A DNA stretch of 23,132 nt from NCBI GenBank assembly GCA_033856535.1, contig JAWVEV010000082.1, positions 1-23,132 on the forward strand, given 5' to 3'. The stretch is from JAWVEV01 sp033856535. Lineage in GTDB: Bacteria > Actinomycetota > Thermoleophilia > Miltoncostaeales > Miltoncostaeaceae. A program made the position numbers and the translations under genes. Shown one piece after another: positions 22,017-23,132 of the stretch. The notes under the pieces were generated by a model that was not told where the DNA came from, made no database searches, and worked only from the letters and a program-made list of their open reading frames with translations. The number at the start of each line of letters is the position of its first letter. Position 1 is the stretch's first letter.

Positions 22017-23132
22017 CGCGGCCGGGCGGGCCGGCCCCGCCCGCCTCATCGCGCGGTTGCTGGAGGACCCGGCCTACCGCGCCGCCTTCCGGCGCGACCC
22101 GCCGGGGGTGGCGCGCGACGCCGGGCTGCCCGAGCTGGCGCGCGCGCTGGCGGGGTTGTCGTCCGGGATGCAGTCGCTCGAGGTGCGCGAGTCGCGCTCG
22201 GTGCTGGCCGGCGCGGCGGCCGCGGCGCTGGCCGAGGGGTTGACGGCGGCCGAGCACGGCGTCGACGCCATGACGAGCGCTCCGGCCGGCGCGGCGGGCG
22301 CGGCTCCGGTCCCGAGCCCCCCCGACCCCGCCGGCCTCTACCGCCGCGGGGAGTTCCCCGTCGTGCGCGACGACCAGGTGGTCGGCGACCCGACCCGCTT
22401 CGTCGGCAAGGCGCCGGAGCCCGCGCCGGTGCCGAGGGCGCCACTCGACGCCCCGGTGCCGAGCGCCGTGCTGCCCTCCGAAGCCGCCACGCTCGGGGGC
22501 GGCGGCCGGGCGCTGGCGTCGGTCTCGTCCGACGCGCCGACGCTCGGGTCGATCGACGCCGTTCCGGAAGCCGGGATCTACGCCGTGGCCGAAGCCGCCG
22601 CGGTCGGCCCGGGCGCCTCGGGCGCCGGCGCCGCCGCGGCCGCCGAGGCCGCGGGGTTCCTCGGGACGCCGTACGTCTGGGGCGGGACCACCCCGGCCGG
22701 CTTCGACTGCTCCGGCCTCGTGAAGTACGTCTACGCGCGGCTCGGCGTGGACCTTCCGCGGGTCGCGGCCGACCAGGCCCTGGCCGGGCTGCCCGTGACC
22801 TCCCCGACCCTGCTCGCGCCGGGCGACCTCGTCTACTTCGACGAGGGCGACGGCCACGTCGAGCACATCGGGATCTACGTCGGAGGCGGCGATTTCGTCC
22901 ACGCGCCCCAGCCCGGCGACGTCGTGAAGACGTCCTCGCTGACGGACCCGTACTACACGAAGGCCTACCGGGGGGCGCGCCGGATCATCCCCGGCGGCGG
23001 CGGCGCCGAGGTCCCCGCCTTCGCGCCCTCCGGGACCTGCGGCGGGCTGCCGGCGGTGCCCTCGGCCGACCCGCCGATCGGCGCGACGCACCCGACGCTC
23101 GGGGGGATGGAGCCGGCGGCCGCCGCGGCCGC
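22003..23132 (+). CDS. NlpC/P60 cysteine peptidase with leader-like N-terminus (3' end outside window)
   Basis: The ATG at 22003 overlaps the protease gene by 14 bases. The frame is open to the window end (376 complete codons), so the C-terminus is missing. Residues about 13-45 form a helical RLIARLLEDPAYRAAFRRDP segment followed by GVARDAGLPELA. About 90-210 is a Pro/Ala-rich linker with a small conserved-looking block, LYRRGEFPVVRDDQVVGDPT. The NlpC/P60 domain (about 212-325) has the catalytic Cys236 in FDCSGLV, His288 in HVEHIGIYVGGG and His300 in FVHAPQPGD. YVWGGTTPAGFDCSG is typical of peptidoglycan endopeptidases. No signal peptide is visible, so export by Sec is unlikely. Delivery by the CIS as a murein-hydrolase cargo, or local wall opening, are the two reasonable roles. 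Confidence 0.88.
   Translation, partial: MPAPDAAGRAGPARLIARLLEDPAYRAAFRRDPPGVARDAGLPELARALAGLSSGMQSLEVRESRSVLAGAAAAALAEGLTAAEHGVDAMTSAPAGAAGAAPVPSPPDPAGLYRRGEFPVVRDDQVVGDPTRFVGKAPEPAPVPRAPLDAPVPSAVLPSEAATLGGGGRALASVSSDAPTLGSIDAVPEAGIYAVAEAAAVGPGASGAGAAAAAEAAGFLGTPYVWGGTTPAGFDCSGLVKYVYARLGVDLPRVAADQALAGLPVTSPTLLAPGDLVYFDEGDGHVEHIGIYVGGGDFVHAPQPGDVVKTSSLTDPYYTKAYRGARRIIPGGGGAEVPAFAPSGTCGGLPAVPSADPPIGATHPTLGGMEPAAAAA

Noticed and set aside
1..23132. tRNA, rRNA, integrase, transposase or attachment sites
   Set aside because: None were recognised on either strand. Coding composition is uniform apart from the low-complexity giant gene, so there is no direct sign of recent transfer in the window.

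Overview
The window is very G+C-rich (about 74% by eye) and codes densely, with short or overlapping gene junctions and frequent GTG/TTG starts. Together with the gene content this suggests an actinobacterium. A deep-branching soil lineage such as Thermoleophilia fits, but that assignment is an inference and was not tested.

Most of the window (about 1.26 to 23.13 kb) is one phage-tail-like contractile injection system (CIS) locus of the Afp/PVC/Streptomyces-CIS type. It has two divergent arms around a regulatory gap at 4679-4949. The leftward arm encodes a small DUF4157 (eCIS-core) protein, an AAA+ ATPase (Pvc15-like) and a Pvc16/DUF4255 cap protein with a C-terminal carboxypeptidase-regulatory-like domain. 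The rightward arm encodes, in order: a degenerate receiver-like protein; sheath; first tube protein; T4-baseplate-like assembly protein; a 49-aa DUF6760-like protein; a 1293-aa Ala/Pro-rich repeat protein; second tube protein; LysM hub protein; VgrG/gp5-like spike; gp25-like baseplate protein; gpJ-like baseplate protein (Pvc11); gpI-like protein (Pvc12); a zinc-ribbon/Ig-like/TM/3xPASTA/beta-propeller membrane protein; a zinc-ribbon/FHA/PqqD-like/M50 membrane metalloprotease; and an NlpC/P60 cysteine peptidase cut by the window end.

Left of the CIS locus (1-973) are the start of a leftward gene, a stand-alone HATPase_c (RsbW-like) protein, and a 36-aa single-span membrane peptide not in standard ORF calls. 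The spacer between that peptide gene and the leftward arm (974-1258) has no gene but is packed with inverted repeats.

The most unusual signals are these. (i) An unnamed repeat, two CCAATTGG-type palindromes exactly 19 bp apart (8 bp, N11, 8 bp), occurs in the spacer at 974-1258 and again, in frame, inside the giant repeat protein 8 kb away. (ii) The giant protein carries about 20 short [LIV]-A-R motifs and sits in a locus with no recognisable tape measure. (iii) The last three genes look like a module for docking the particle to the membrane and cell wall and for processing or loading a murein-hydrolase cargo. No receptor-binding fibre or PAAR tip gene is visible, which fits a cell-associated CIS better than a released one; genes beyond the window could change that.
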